From NCBI RefSeq assembly GCF_003076275.1, contig NZ_CP029064.1, positions 4,807,501 to 4,871,500 on the forward strand: a stretch of DNA of 64,000 nt, read 5' to 3'. Positions within the stretch are counted from its first letter, which is position 1. Each line of letters starts with the position of its first letter. A program made the position numbers and the translations under genes. This document shows, one piece after another, positions 1 to 7,390 of the stretch. This DNA is from Microbulbifer sp. A4B17. GTDB lineage: Bacteria > Pseudomonadota > Gammaproteobacteria > Pseudomonadales > Cellvibrionaceae. Under the pieces are notes generated by a model. The model had not been told where the DNA came from. It saw nothing but the letters and a program-made list of their open reading frames with translations, and did not search any database.

Positions 1-103
1 GAACCCACTTTAGTATTTCGGCTGGGACTTCATTGCTAACTGGCTGCTGCTTCCAGACACTTTCCAACTCCAACCACTGTTTTTCTGAATCTGCTTCAGT
101 CAT
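1..103 (-). CDS. 5' end of a gene co-translated with the ECF sigma factor (possible anti-sigma factor), cut by the window edge
   Basis: Only the first 34 codons are present, beginning MTEADSEKQWLELESVWKQQ. The ATG overlaps the stop of the sigma-factor gene in an ATGA arrangement (positions 100-103), so the two are almost certainly co-translated. Genes in this position next to ECF sigma factors commonly encode a membrane anti-sigma factor. That is the likely role by context, but no transmembrane or zinc-binding segment is visible in the piece shown, so the function is inferred only. Confidence 0.5.
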   Translation of the reverse strand, partial: MTEADSEKQWLELESVWKQQPVSNEVPAEILKWV

Positions 104-615
104 TTTTTACCTCCAGAAAGGCAGATATTAAGGCGCTCTTTTGCCCGATTGAGTCGCACTGCAATATTGGACTCCGTAATACCCAAGACTTCAGATATTT
201 CTACATAACTCATCCCCTCTAAACGAAGGGTTAATGTTTGTCGAAGCCCCAAGGGCAATTTTTGCACTGCACGGACCAGCTGTTCGGATTTGCGCTCGGC
301 TACCAGTTGCTCCGCTGGGCCCGGTTGATGGTCCTCAAGCTCTAATAAGTCATTATCATTCCCGTGATAAGGCTTTCTCCGAGTTAGTTCTGTTACACAG
401 CGGTTGTGTGCAATGCGATATACAAAGGTTTTAAGGCTGGCATCGCCGCGAAATGTTGGTAGAGCCCGCCAAAGTCCCAACCAGATTTCCTGTAACAGGT
501 CATCATGCTCAGCCTTCGATCGAACATAGCTGTGTACTACTCGGGAAACGCCCTCGGCATATTCCGCTATCGCTTGTTGAAATAATTGATCCCGTAATTC
601 CACCGGCCACTCCAT
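100..615 (-). CDS. ECF-type RNA polymerase sigma factor
   Basis: A 171-residue sigma-70 family protein of the compact extracytoplasmic-function type. The first half carries region 2, with the DDLLQEIWLGLWRALPTF helix that binds core polymerase and -10 DNA. The second half carries region 4, with a helix-turn-helix around LEGMSYVEISEVLGITESN near residues 130-150. No region 3 or extra domains are present, and the length is normal. It is followed with a 4-bp overlap by a gene that may encode its anti-sigma factor. The regulon cannot be read from this window. Confidence 0.9.
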   Translation of the reverse strand: MEWPVELRDQLFQQAIAEYAEGVSRVVHSYVRSKAEHDDLLQEIWLGLWRALPTFRGDASLKTFVYRIAHNRCVTELTRRKPYHGNDNDLLELEDHQPGPAEQLVAERKSEQLVRAVQKLPLGLRQTLTLRLEGMSYVEISEVLGITESNIAVRLNRAKERLNICLSGGKK

Positions 616-730
616 CGTCTATGCAAATTACTGTACCGGCTTCAAATAAAACCTTACAAAAAGTTTCGCTGCTCTCGATTGGCAGTATGTGTCGGTTCTG
701 GAACAATGAAGGAGCGTGGTAAGTCCATAC

Positions 731-749
731 TTGCGCTACACTAGCGCAA
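731..749. promoter_or_regulatory. Perfect 8-bp-arm palindrome upstream of ohrR: probable OhrR operator
   Basis: TTGCGCTACACTAGCGCAA has two perfect 8-bp arms around CAC. It lies about 28 bp before the ohrR start, where an autorepressor of the MarR family would bind. The OhrR assignment is inferred from position and symmetry; the arms differ from the AT-rich OhrR site known in Bacillus. Confidence 0.65.
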
Positions 750-777
750 AACTGCCACCAGTAAGTAGGGTGTGCCT

Positions 778-1221
778 ATGGCCAAGTCCATAAACGAAGA
801 CCAAAAACTTGATAACCAACTTTGCTTTAGCCTGTATTCTGCCTCCCTGGCAATGAGCAAGATGTACAAGCCTCTATTGGAGACACTGGGAATAACCTAC
901 CCCCAGTACTTGATGATGCTGGTGCTCTGGGAAGATGACGGAATCACCGCTACGGAGTTGAGCCTGCGGCTCGGTCAGGATAAGGGTGCCCTAACGCCAG
1001 TTATCAAACGACTGGAGAATCAGAAGCTGATCAACCGCCACCGAGACCCGGAAGATGAGCGCCGAGTAATTATCGAGCTGACTGAGACCGGTAGGTCGAT
1101 GCAAAAAGAAGCTGCTTCAATTCCCACTCAGGTGCTGAACGCCTGTGGCTTGAATCCTCAGTCTGCACGGGCGCTAAAGACGCAAATAGAGGCGCTTCGC
1201 CAATATTTATCGAACCCCTAA
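778..1221 (+). CDS. ohrR: OhrR, MarR-family organic-peroxide-sensing repressor
   Basis: A 147-residue winged-helix MarR-family regulator. The N-terminal segment LDNQLCFSLYSAS is the OhrR hallmark, with the peroxide-sensing cysteine at residue 16. A second cysteine near residue 123 (ACGLN) matches the two-cysteine OhrR class, which forms an intersubunit disulfide on oxidation. The wing RDPEDERRVIIELTETG is clear. I chose the ATG at 778 rather than the upstream GTG at 772 because the peptide then starts in the usual place. It lies upstream of ohr in the same direction, and a palindrome just before it fits autorepression. Confidence 0.9.
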   Translation: MAKSINEDQKLDNQLCFSLYSASLAMSKMYKPLLETLGITYPQYLMMLVLWEDDGITATELSLRLGQDKGALTPVIKRLENQKLINRHRDPEDERRVIIELTETGRSMQKEAASIPTQVLNACGLNPQSARALKTQIEALRQYLSNP

Positions 1222-1240
1222 CCTTCTCCCTCTTTTTATC

Positions 1241-1260
1241 GCCCCGCCATGAGCGGGGCT
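1241..1260 (+). terminator. Hairpin after ohrR
   Basis: GCCCCGC and GCGGGGC pair around CATGA, just downstream of the ohrR stop. The following bases are only weakly T-rich, so this may be an imperfect intrinsic terminator or an RNA-stabilising hairpin that lets ohr be transcribed separately. Confidence 0.45.
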
Positions 1261-1325
1261 CCCGCTTTAACTCCATTCTCTATAGCTATCGGCCTTATAG
1301 AGATATTTAATTATCGCAACAACTA

Positions 1326-1337
1326 TTATTGCAATAA
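1326..1337. promoter_or_regulatory. TTATTGCAATAA palindrome upstream of ohr, candidate operator
   Basis: A perfect 12-bp palindrome 152 bp before ohr, in the intergenic region where a second OhrR site would be expected. It shares only a TTGC core with the stronger palindrome before ohrR. The function is inferred from location. Confidence 0.3.
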
Positions 1338-1488
1338 CTTTATCTGGCACCCAAGCTGACGCGCTGTTTAGAACCTGACTTAGAAATCCGGACTACTACC
1401 CCCAACTCAATAAATCCAGCGGGAAAAGTACTGGACCCCATTCCAGGTAGCTTCTGACAGACAAACACACATCAATGAGGACAAGTTA

Positions 1489-1911
1489 ATGCAAACAGTT
1501 TACACCGCAGTAGCAACCGCAAATGGCGGCCGTGATGGCGAAGCTCAATCATCAGATGGAAAGTTAAGCGTCAAGCTCAGTATTCCCAAAGAGCTTGGCG
1601 GTCCCGGGGGCGATGGCACCAACCCAGAGCAACTGTTTGCTGCGGGTTACTCTGCCTGCTTTATTGGCGCTCTTAAGTTTGTCGCCGGTAAAGAGAAAGT
1701 AAAAATCCCGGAAGAAACCACTGTGCGTGCCGAAGTTGGAATCGGTACCCAGGGTAAGGGTTTCGGTCTGGATATTGACCTCTACATCGATCTTCCTGGC
1801 CTGGATCAGGCGACGGCAGAAAAAATTGCCAACACCGCTCACGATGAAGTTTGCCCTTATTCCAATGCAACCCGAGGCAATGTTGATGTGCGCCTGCACA
1901 TATCTTCTTAA
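1489..1911 (+). CDS. ohr: Ohr, organic hydroperoxide resistance thiol peroxidase
   Basis: A 140-residue OsmC/Ohr-fold peroxidase that reduces fatty-acid and other organic hydroperoxides in the cytoplasm. The two catalytic cysteines are in their family contexts: Cys57 in AAGYSACF and Cys122 in HDEVCPYSNATRGN. The conserved GGPGGDGTNPEQLFAAGY segment is intact and the length is typical. Expression is probably controlled by the OhrR encoded just upstream. It is followed after a short gap by a secreted esterase gene that may share its transcript. Confidence 0.95.
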   Translation: MQTVYTAVATANGGRDGEAQSSDGKLSVKLSIPKELGGPGGDGTNPEQLFAAGYSACFIGALKFVAGKEKVKIPEETTVRAEVGIGTQGKGFGLDIDLYIDLPGLDQATAEKIANTAHDEVCPYSNATRGNVDVRLHISS

Positions 1912-1941
1912 GCAACCGGTAGAGAATTGAAGGTATCCGTT

Positions 1942-2961
1942 ATGAATGGCTTAAAAGTTTCCAAGCTGGCACTACCCCTTTTCTTTGCTCTTGGTATGAC
2001 TTCTGCGTCTGCTTCTATTTCCCCTGGTGTTGAGAAAAATACCCAGGGGTTCCTTCAAGCACTGGCGCAAGGTGGCGGCAAACCCATTGAGCAACTATCA
2101 CCAAAAGATGCCCGCGCCGTCCTGGTCGGAGCCCAAGAGGGTGCGCAACTGCCGCCCGCTGAAGTCAGCAAGAAAACCATTACGGTTAATGGCGAAAATC
2201 TGGAACTGACTATCGTTAAACCGAAAAACACCCGGGGCCAGATTCCCGCCTTTATGTATTTCCACGGCGGAGGCTGGGTCTTGGGTGACTACTCAACTCA
2301 CGAACGCTTGATCCGCGATCTGGTTCAACGCTCCGGCGCCGCTGCGGTGTATGTAGATTACACCCCATCTCCAGAGGCCAAGTACCCGACTGCAATTAAC
2401 CAGGCTTATGCGGCTACCCTGTGGGTCGCGGAGAATGGCGAAAAGATCGGTGTCGACGGCTCCCGTCTTGCCGTGGCCGGTAACAGTGTCGGTGGCAATA
2501 TGGCAGCCGTGGTTGCCTTGATGGCGAAAGAGAAAGGAACACCGGATCTGCAATTTCAACTGCTGCTCTGGCCGGTTACCGATGCCAACTTCAACAACGC
2601 TTCTTATAAGCAGTTCGCCCAGGATCACTTCCTGACACGGGATATGATGAAGTGGTTCTGGAATAACTACACTACCGACCCCAAACAGCGCAACGAGATC
2701 TATGCTTCACCTCTGCGCGCCAGCAAATCCCAGTTGGTCGGCTTGCCTCCCGCTCTGGTGCAGACTGCTGAGATGGATGTGCTGAGAGATGAAGGGGAAG
2801 CTTACGCCCGCAAACTTAACGAAGCTGGTGTGACCGTAACCGCTGTTCGCTATAACGGCATGATTCACGACTACGGCCTACTAAATGCCCTGAGTGACGT
2901 GCCCGCAGTGCAGGATGCTCTTGATCAAGCAGGCTCCGAGCTGAGGGAACACCTCAAGTAA
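1942..2961 (+). CDS. Secreted alpha/beta-hydrolase (HSL/acetyl-hydrolase type)
   Basis: A 339-residue hydrolase of the hormone-sensitive-lipase family. The oxyanion-hole motif HGGGW is near residue 108 and the nucleophile elbow GNSVGG has Ser182. A C-terminal Asp (EMDVLRDEGE) and His (GMIHDYG) complete the triad. The N-terminus is a signal peptide ending near TSASAS, so it acts in the periplasm or outside. The ATG at 1942 is preferred to a TTG at 1927 because a GAAGG site precedes it at normal spacing. The substrate is unknown. It lies about 30 bp after ohr, and a similar ohr-esterase pairing suggests a role with lipid peroxides or esters, but this is inference. Confidence 0.85.
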   Translation: MNGLKVSKLALPLFFALGMTSASASISPGVEKNTQGFLQALAQGGGKPIEQLSPKDARAVLVGAQEGAQLPPAEVSKKTITVNGENLELTIVKPKNTRGQIPAFMYFHGGGWVLGDYSTHERLIRDLVQRSGAAAVYVDYTPSPEAKYPTAINQAYAATLWVAENGEKIGVDGSRLAVAGNSVGGNMAAVVALMAKEKGTPDLQFQLLLWPVTDANFNNASYKQFAQDHFLTRDMMKWFWNNYTTDPKQRNEIYASPLRASKSQLVGLPPALVQTAEMDVLRDEGEAYARKLNEAGVTVTAVRYNGMIHDYGLLNALSDVPAVQDALDQAGSELREHLK

Positions 2962-2965
2962 AACT

Positions 2966-2993
2966 AAAAGCCTCGCATTGCGGGGCTTTTTTA
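2966..2993. terminator. Bidirectional intrinsic terminator between the esterase and ridA genes
   Basis: An 11-bp stem with one wobble pair (AAAAGCCTCGC with GCGGGGCTTTT) around ATT is followed by a T-run. It has A-rich and T-rich flanks on the two sides, so it can serve both convergent genes. Confidence 0.85.
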
Positions 2994-3002
2994 TTCAAGT
3001 AC

Positions 3003-3404
3003 TTACAGCAGCGTTTTAGCCACTGCCTCAATTTCTATCAATGTCTCTGGCGATGCCAGGGATGTGACTCCCACTCCCGTGATTGCCGGGCGAGTTGTAC
3101 CCAAATATTTAGATAGCACGGGGGCTATTTCCCCCAGATGTTCACTCACTTCTCCACGAACATAGATGCGCAACTGCAAAAGGTTTTCTACCGACGATCC
3201 GGCCTCATCCAATACTGTCAATAAGTTTTGCATGGCGCTTTCCGCCTGTGCACCAACCCCTATGCTTTTAACTTCACAATTACTATCCCAATCCACCTGA
3301 CCCGATACAAATACCAAGCCTGTTTTGGTATCAATCCGAGCGTGGGATAGGCAGGAAGAACTGCCATCATAAAGTGAAGAGGGATTAATATTCAGAATAC
3401 TCAT
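3003..3404 (-). CDS. RidA-family (YjgF/UK114) protein
   Basis: A 133-residue member of the RidA superfamily. Typical members hydrolyse reactive enamine/imine intermediates made by PLP enzymes. Visible family features are GLVFVSGQV, the central LLTVLDEAGSS segment and the C-terminal TRPAITGVGVTSLASPETLIEIEAVA. The canonical RidA arginine appears present in TTRPAITGVGV, although this is a diverged paralogue group. It lies downstream of a LysR gene in the same orientation, 91 bp away, and may be controlled by it. Confidence 0.85.
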   Translation of the reverse strand: MSILNINPSSLYDGSSSCLSHARIDTKTGLVFVSGQVDWDSNCEVKSIGVGAQAESAMQNLLTVLDEAGSSVENLLQLRIYVRGEVSEHLGEIAPVLSKYLGTTRPAITGVGVTSLASPETLIEIEAVAKTLL

Positions 3405-3495
3405 AACAGACCTGTACGCTTTCTAGCTTTTGAAAAAATCATAGTAGAAAGGCAGCCTTGCCAAAGCTATGGAGTAAAGCTTGTTACGGATACAA

Positions 3496-4395
3496 TCAGG
3501 AAGCCATTGACTTAGAAAACTGTTGGTGCAGATCATTGAGAATCCAACTTACCAGTGGATCATTTTCCACTCGGGGATGAAAGGCGGCTACAACTTCGTA
3601 GCCAGGTGGATACTTGTCCAAGGTAATTTCCACCAAGCCCTCACAAGGCATCAACCTAGAGGGAATAAAGGCCAGGGTATCCGTCCTTTTCAAGAACTCC
3701 TGGGCTATATAAAAAGAGGGCGCCGAAACAACAATCTCTCTTTTTAGACCTTGCCCCTCTAGCCAACGATCGGCTGAACCGCGCAAGCCTCCAACCCCTG
3801 GCGATGTAATCACAAAATCAGATTGCATCAACTGATCAATAGGGACCAACTCATCTAAACTATACATAGGATTAGCCGATACACAGACATAACGCTCATT
3901 AAAGAGCACCTGTGTATTAATTCCATCAGGCACATACCCCGCTGATGTGAAAGCCAAATCAATTTCTCCCTGATGCATTTTCTGGGTGAGCGAGACGCTT
4001 TCAATATTAGTGACAATAAATTTCACTTTCGGCGCATATTGCCTGACCCTTTGGATCAATCCGGCAACAACCACTTTTTGCGCGTAATCTGTAGCAGAGA
4101 TCACCAGGGTCCGGGAAGTCTGGCTTGAATCAAGAGAACCCGGGGCGGGAATCTCACTGAGTAACATCAGCACCTGTCGAATCTGTGGCTCTATAAATTT
4201 TGCATAACTGGTGGGAGCCATCCCATGCCCAGTGCGCACAAATAGATCATCCCCAACTATTTTTCTAATCTTCTTCAGCTGCAAACTGACAGCTTGCTGC
4301 GAAACCTGCAGATGCTCTGCAGCAAGGGAGATACTTTCAACCCTGAATAGTATTTCCAGGGTTCTTAGGTGATTAATTTCAAGATCTTTGATCAT
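3496..4395 (-). CDS. LysR-family transcriptional regulator
   Basis: A 299-residue LysR regulator. It has an N-terminal winged helix-turn-helix (SLAAEHLQVSQQAVSLQLKKIRK) and a periplasmic-binding-protein-like effector domain beginning with LVISATDYAQKVV. It is closely similar in architecture and local sequence to the second LysR protein in this window (ending at 42341), including the ISATD start of the effector domain and the YVCV segment. The two belong to one subfamily. The effector is unknown; likely targets are its own promoter and the downstream ridA-like gene. Confidence 0.88.
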   Translation of the reverse strand: MIKDLEINHLRTLEILFRVESISLAAEHLQVSQQAVSLQLKKIRKIVGDDLFVRTGHGMAPTSYAKFIEPQIRQVLMLLSEIPAPGSLDSSQTSRTLVISATDYAQKVVVAGLIQRVRQYAPKVKFIVTNIESVSLTQKMHQGEIDLAFTSAGYVPDGINTQVLFNERYVCVSANPMYSLDELVPIDQLMQSDFVITSPGVGGLRGSADRWLEGQGLKREIVVSAPSFYIAQEFLKRTDTLAFIPSRLMPCEGLVEITLDKYPPGYEVVAAFHPRVENDPLVSWILNDLHQQFSKSMAS

Positions 4396-4526
4396 ATCAA
4401 CTGCAAAAGTGGAGCTTTCTGCCAGTCACTTACGGCTGTGGATAAAGATTAAAATAGTGGTTTCTAATACTGAAGTTAACGCGACCTCCAAAGCCATACA
4501 GGCCGCGCTGTATTATTAAAAAATAC

Positions 4527-5489
4527 TCAGGGGATTTTTCTGGCCGCACGATTTGCAATTTGAAAACCTAAGCGGGCTGCGGTACGCGCACCATGATCCT
4601 CAATATCAAAATAGGGATTAAATTCAGCAATATCCGCCAAACAAACTTTATTGGATTCCAAAACGGTATCCAGCAAGACTTCCAGAAACTCCATGGAAAC
4701 CCCCCTGCCAGAGGGGGCACTCACCGCTGGCATTACTGCCGCCGGCAATACATCCAGACATACCGTCAGATAGACAAAATCCACCTTCTCGATAAAGTCG
4801 CGGATTCGCGCCTGAACTGTATTCAGATTCCAGCTACTAATTTCACGATCCCGAATAACCTGGGCACCCAGCTCATCAGCTCTCTGGTAGAGAGCAGGTG
4901 TGTTGGCGTTATCCGCCGCACCCACACAGAGATAATTAAATTCGCGGCCATTTATCCTGCACTGCTCTGCGATCTGGAAAAATGGCGTACCCGATGACCC
5001 CTTTGGCGCAGGTGTGCGTAAATCCAAATGCGCATCAAAATTGATAATACCCAGGCTGCTCTCGCGGTGATGCTCGCGCATCCAGCGGGCAATTCCCTGA
5101 TAACTGCCAAAAGCAATTTCATGGCCGCCTCCCAATACCAATGGAAAGTGGCCGGCACCAAGCAGCTCATTGATACGGGCACCCAATAGCGATTGAGCTG
5201 ACTCCAAGTCTTCCCGTTCGACTCTGACGTTACCCGCATCGTATAAGGGCGCATCAAAAGTTGCTGGCAAGTTCGCCATGGCCAGACGCAATATTCTCGG
5301 TCCCTTGGCCGCGCCAATTCGCCCTTTATTCCGACGCACACCCTCATCAGAAGCGAAGCCGAGAATAGTCAGACCGGGAGGGTCATCCAGTTGCAAAGGA
5401 GAAATCCGCTGGTGCCAGCGCTCACCTGCACGTCCATCCTCAGAGTCGGTGCGACCACTCCATAACTGCATATCAGCAAGCTGTAACAT
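4527..5489 (-). CDS. hutG: Formimidoylglutamase, arginase-fold, last step of histidine degradation
   Basis: A 320-residue ureohydrolase-family enzyme expected to split N-formimino-L-glutamate to glutamate and formamide. Metal-site motifs are GGGHE (residues 120-124) and NFDAHLD (Asp152, His154, Asp156). The third motif reads LTVCLDVLP, with Cys244 where most arginase-fold enzymes have an Asp paired with Asp246. The ATG at 5489 has a GGAGG site 5 bp upstream. The start region overlaps a decayed hutI 3' end, and a second, truncated copy of this start lies just downstream of the intact hutI. So hutI and hutG were once adjacent and overlapping. Confidence 0.88.
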   Translation of the reverse strand: MLQLADMQLWSGRTDSEDGRAGERWHQRISPLQLDDPPGLTILGFASDEGVRRNKGRIGAAKGPRILRLAMANLPATFDAPLYDAGNVRVEREDLESAQSLLGARINELLGAGHFPLVLGGGHEIAFGSYQGIARWMREHHRESSLGIINFDAHLDLRTPAPKGSSGTPFFQIAEQCRINGREFNYLCVGAADNANTPALYQRADELGAQVIRDREISSWNLNTVQARIRDFIEKVDFVYLTVCLDVLPAAVMPAVSAPSGRGVSMEFLEVLLDTVLESNKVCLADIAEFNPYFDIEDHGARTAARLGFQIANRAARKIP

Positions 5490-5640
5490 CAATACCTCCG
5501 AGGAAGATCTTTATTGGCTTTAAGCCCCCACTTTGTAGGCAAGTTGATCCGGAATATCCATTGGCCGTGCGCGATATGCGCGCGCAAACCTTCGCACAGT
5601 GGGCTGTGGGAACTGTAAAGCCCCAGCGCGAGAGCTGCCG
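5473..5640 (-). pseudogene. Decayed 3' end of a second hutI copy
   Basis: Read leftward, this stretch matches the last roughly 56 codons of the intact hutI (7374-7545) but needs two frame changes. One frame gives ALALGLYSSHSPLCEGLRA, the next MDIPDQLAYKVGA followed by a stop, and the last LKPIKIFLGGIDVTAC. The intact gene has MDTPDQLAYEVGALKPARIF and GRDVTAC. The stop overlaps the hutG start exactly as in the intact copy. It is a relic of duplication, not a gene. Similarity stops near 5640. Confidence 0.85.
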
Positions 5641-5776
5641 ATACTTTTGGAAGTAGACGATCAAGCAATGCCCTCTGCGAGTACCTTAAAATATGTCACG
5701 AAAAAGAAGCATTTAAGTTGCGCTTCTACAACACTAACGTGCCGCATTTTTCAACAGCACGTGTTGCATGTCGGTA

Positions 5777-6892
5777 CTATACCGCAGACGCTGCAGGCTG
5801 CTCCATAGCTTTCCCTTTATGGGAACGGAAATTAACCCAAGCTCGAGTCCCAAAATGAGAAAGCAGGAGTACGATAAACATTGCTGTTAACGTACTGGCC
5901 ATACCAAGCTGCTGGGAACCAACTAACATTAATCCCCATCCAATTATCAACCACTGAGCGATATAGAACGGAGTTATGTTTTTACCCCAAAACACCATTA
6001 CGTCAATGAGCTTTCTGTTCTTTACTTTGTTTAAGAGGAAATTACTAATCCAAAGCCAAAGGAAAGTATAGCCAATAAGCAGAATAATTAGACCTGGGCC
6101 ACCTCTCATGTTTTCGGCAAAAAAGTATTGCGTATTCAACATGATTAGAAGGCCACCTATGCTCATTAGGGCTAAGCCAATCCATATGCTGCGTGAGAAC
6201 AATGCATCTATATTTTTTGTATTTTTAAACCAGTAGCCAACTGCCATGCCTGCGAGGGGATAGGCAAGCCAGGAAAATAACGGGAACATTACCCCTTCGC
6301 GCTTATTGCCAAAAAACAACTGTAAAATTTCGTCAATAACAACGGAGTTACTGCCGATATCCCAGACGAGTGAGGAGCCGAATGCTACGATAGCTGCCGC
6401 AGCGAGCCAGTATATAGGATGAGGCAAGAAGTGCCTGACTAGTGCACAAATAGCGAGCGCAAGGCCAGCAAACTGGAAAATATCTACCATAAGAAATTCA
6501 CTCAGCGGTGTGTATTCTCCCAGTTGCTCTTGTGTGACAAGACCAAACTGTAAAGAAAGCCACATAGGCACTGTGCCACGGGCGAAATTAAGTAAATACC
6601 CTATTGCAAAAAGACCAGCAGCACGAAACAAATCCTGTTTCAGACTCGGCTTCGAACTATAGCCAATGAAAATACCCATAATCAGCATAAACACTGAAGC
6701 TGCCGGAGTTCCCGCAGATACCTGGATAGCAACACCAATAGCACTGTCTGCCACGTCTGTTCGTCCATAATGATATAAGACGTGAATAGCAATCATAAAC
6801 AGTACGGCAATGCCTCGGGTCAGATCAAAGGCCAAAATACGAGGATTTTTTTGCGGGAGCACCACTGCTCCTGAAAGATTGGAATTACTCAT
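5777..6892 (-). CDS. Polytopic membrane acyltransferase-like protein (HGSNAT/DUF1624-DUF418 type)
   Basis: A 371-residue protein with about ten hydrophobic segments. It opens with RILAFDLTRGIAVLFMIAIHVL, the D-x-x-RG...H signature of the heparan-glucosaminide acetyltransferase-like (DUF1624) and DUF418 membrane families. These are thought to move acyl groups across the membrane onto sugars or other acceptors. The ATG at 6892 is chosen because an AGGA site precedes it; a TTG at 6898 is also possible. It is unrelated to histidine degradation and sits exactly between the two duplicated hutI/hutG junctions. It therefore looks like an inserted or captured gene. The substrate is unknown. Confidence 0.65.
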   Translation of the reverse strand: MSNSNLSGAVVLPQKNPRILAFDLTRGIAVLFMIAIHVLYHYGRTDVADSAIGVAIQVSAGTPAASVFMLIMGIFIGYSSKPSLKQDLFRAAGLFAIGYLLNFARGTVPMWLSLQFGLVTQEQLGEYTPLSEFLMVDIFQFAGLALAICALVRHFLPHPIYWLAAAAIVAFGSSLVWDIGSNSVVIDEILQLFFGNKREGVMFPLFSWLAYPLAGMAVGYWFKNTKNIDALFSRSIWIGLALMSIGGLLIMLNTQYFFAENMRGGPGLIILLIGYTFLWLWISNFLLNKVKNRKLIDVMVFWGKNITPFYIAQWLIIGWGLMLVGSQQLGMASTLTAMFIVLLLSHFGTRAWVNFRSHKGKAMEQPAASAV

Positions 6893-7339
6893 TTTCAAGA
6901 GTTCCTAGCTTTAGAGTAATAAATGTAGTGTGCATTAACTGATATAGAGATATTGCAAAGGCAAGATGCACTTCCTGTGAAAATGTAAGATATACAAAAA
7001 TCCTTATTACTTATTTATCGGTTACAGTCCCCTGATCATTAATGTTAGGAGGGGACCGCTTATTTATTCCGATTGTAAATCTAAAGGAGCTTACAGTTTA
7101 TAAGTATGCCCTATTTATCAGCCAACGCTGTGACATTGGCTAGCAATTTTAAAAAGTGTCGCCCATTGTAAATACAAAGCGACACTCATGAACTAAAAAT
7201 AAAGCCCACGATAGATGCTAAACAGAGATCAACACTCCAAATATCAGATAATAATGGGCGCAAAAACCTTATAAAAATTGTTGATAATATTGTTGCTCAT
7301 TTAGCACTAACTTATCCTTAATTCCGATGTACATCCACC
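6893..7339. other. Non-coding AT-rich spacer between the acyltransferase gene and the hutG relic
   Basis: I see no convincing open reading frame, RNA gene or strong terminator here. The stretch is more AT-rich than the genes around it. It presumably holds the promoter of the acyltransferase gene and remains of the DNA that once lay between the duplicated hut segments. Confidence 0.5.
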
Positions 7340-7390
7340 CTAAGAATCAACATACCCGATTCTCAGTTGCATCTCAGCAAGCTGTAACAT
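7340..7390 (-). pseudogene. Truncated 5' start of a second hutG copy
   Basis: Directly overlapping the end of intact hutI, an ATG opens MLQLAEMQLRIGYVDS and then stops. The real HutG starts MLQLADMQLWSGRTDS. The match shows that a hutG gene once followed this hutI with the same 17-nt overlap, and that all but about 16 codons has been lost. Confidence 0.85.

Noticed and set aside
5473..5664. Open frame of 63 codons upstream of hutG
   Set aside because: Its last part is the hutI C-terminus in one frame and the rest is out of frame with hutI; it is a relic, not a gene.
5747..5757. Short TTTTCAACAGC match to the MITE-like end sequence
   Set aside because: Eleven bases only, with no second end nearby.
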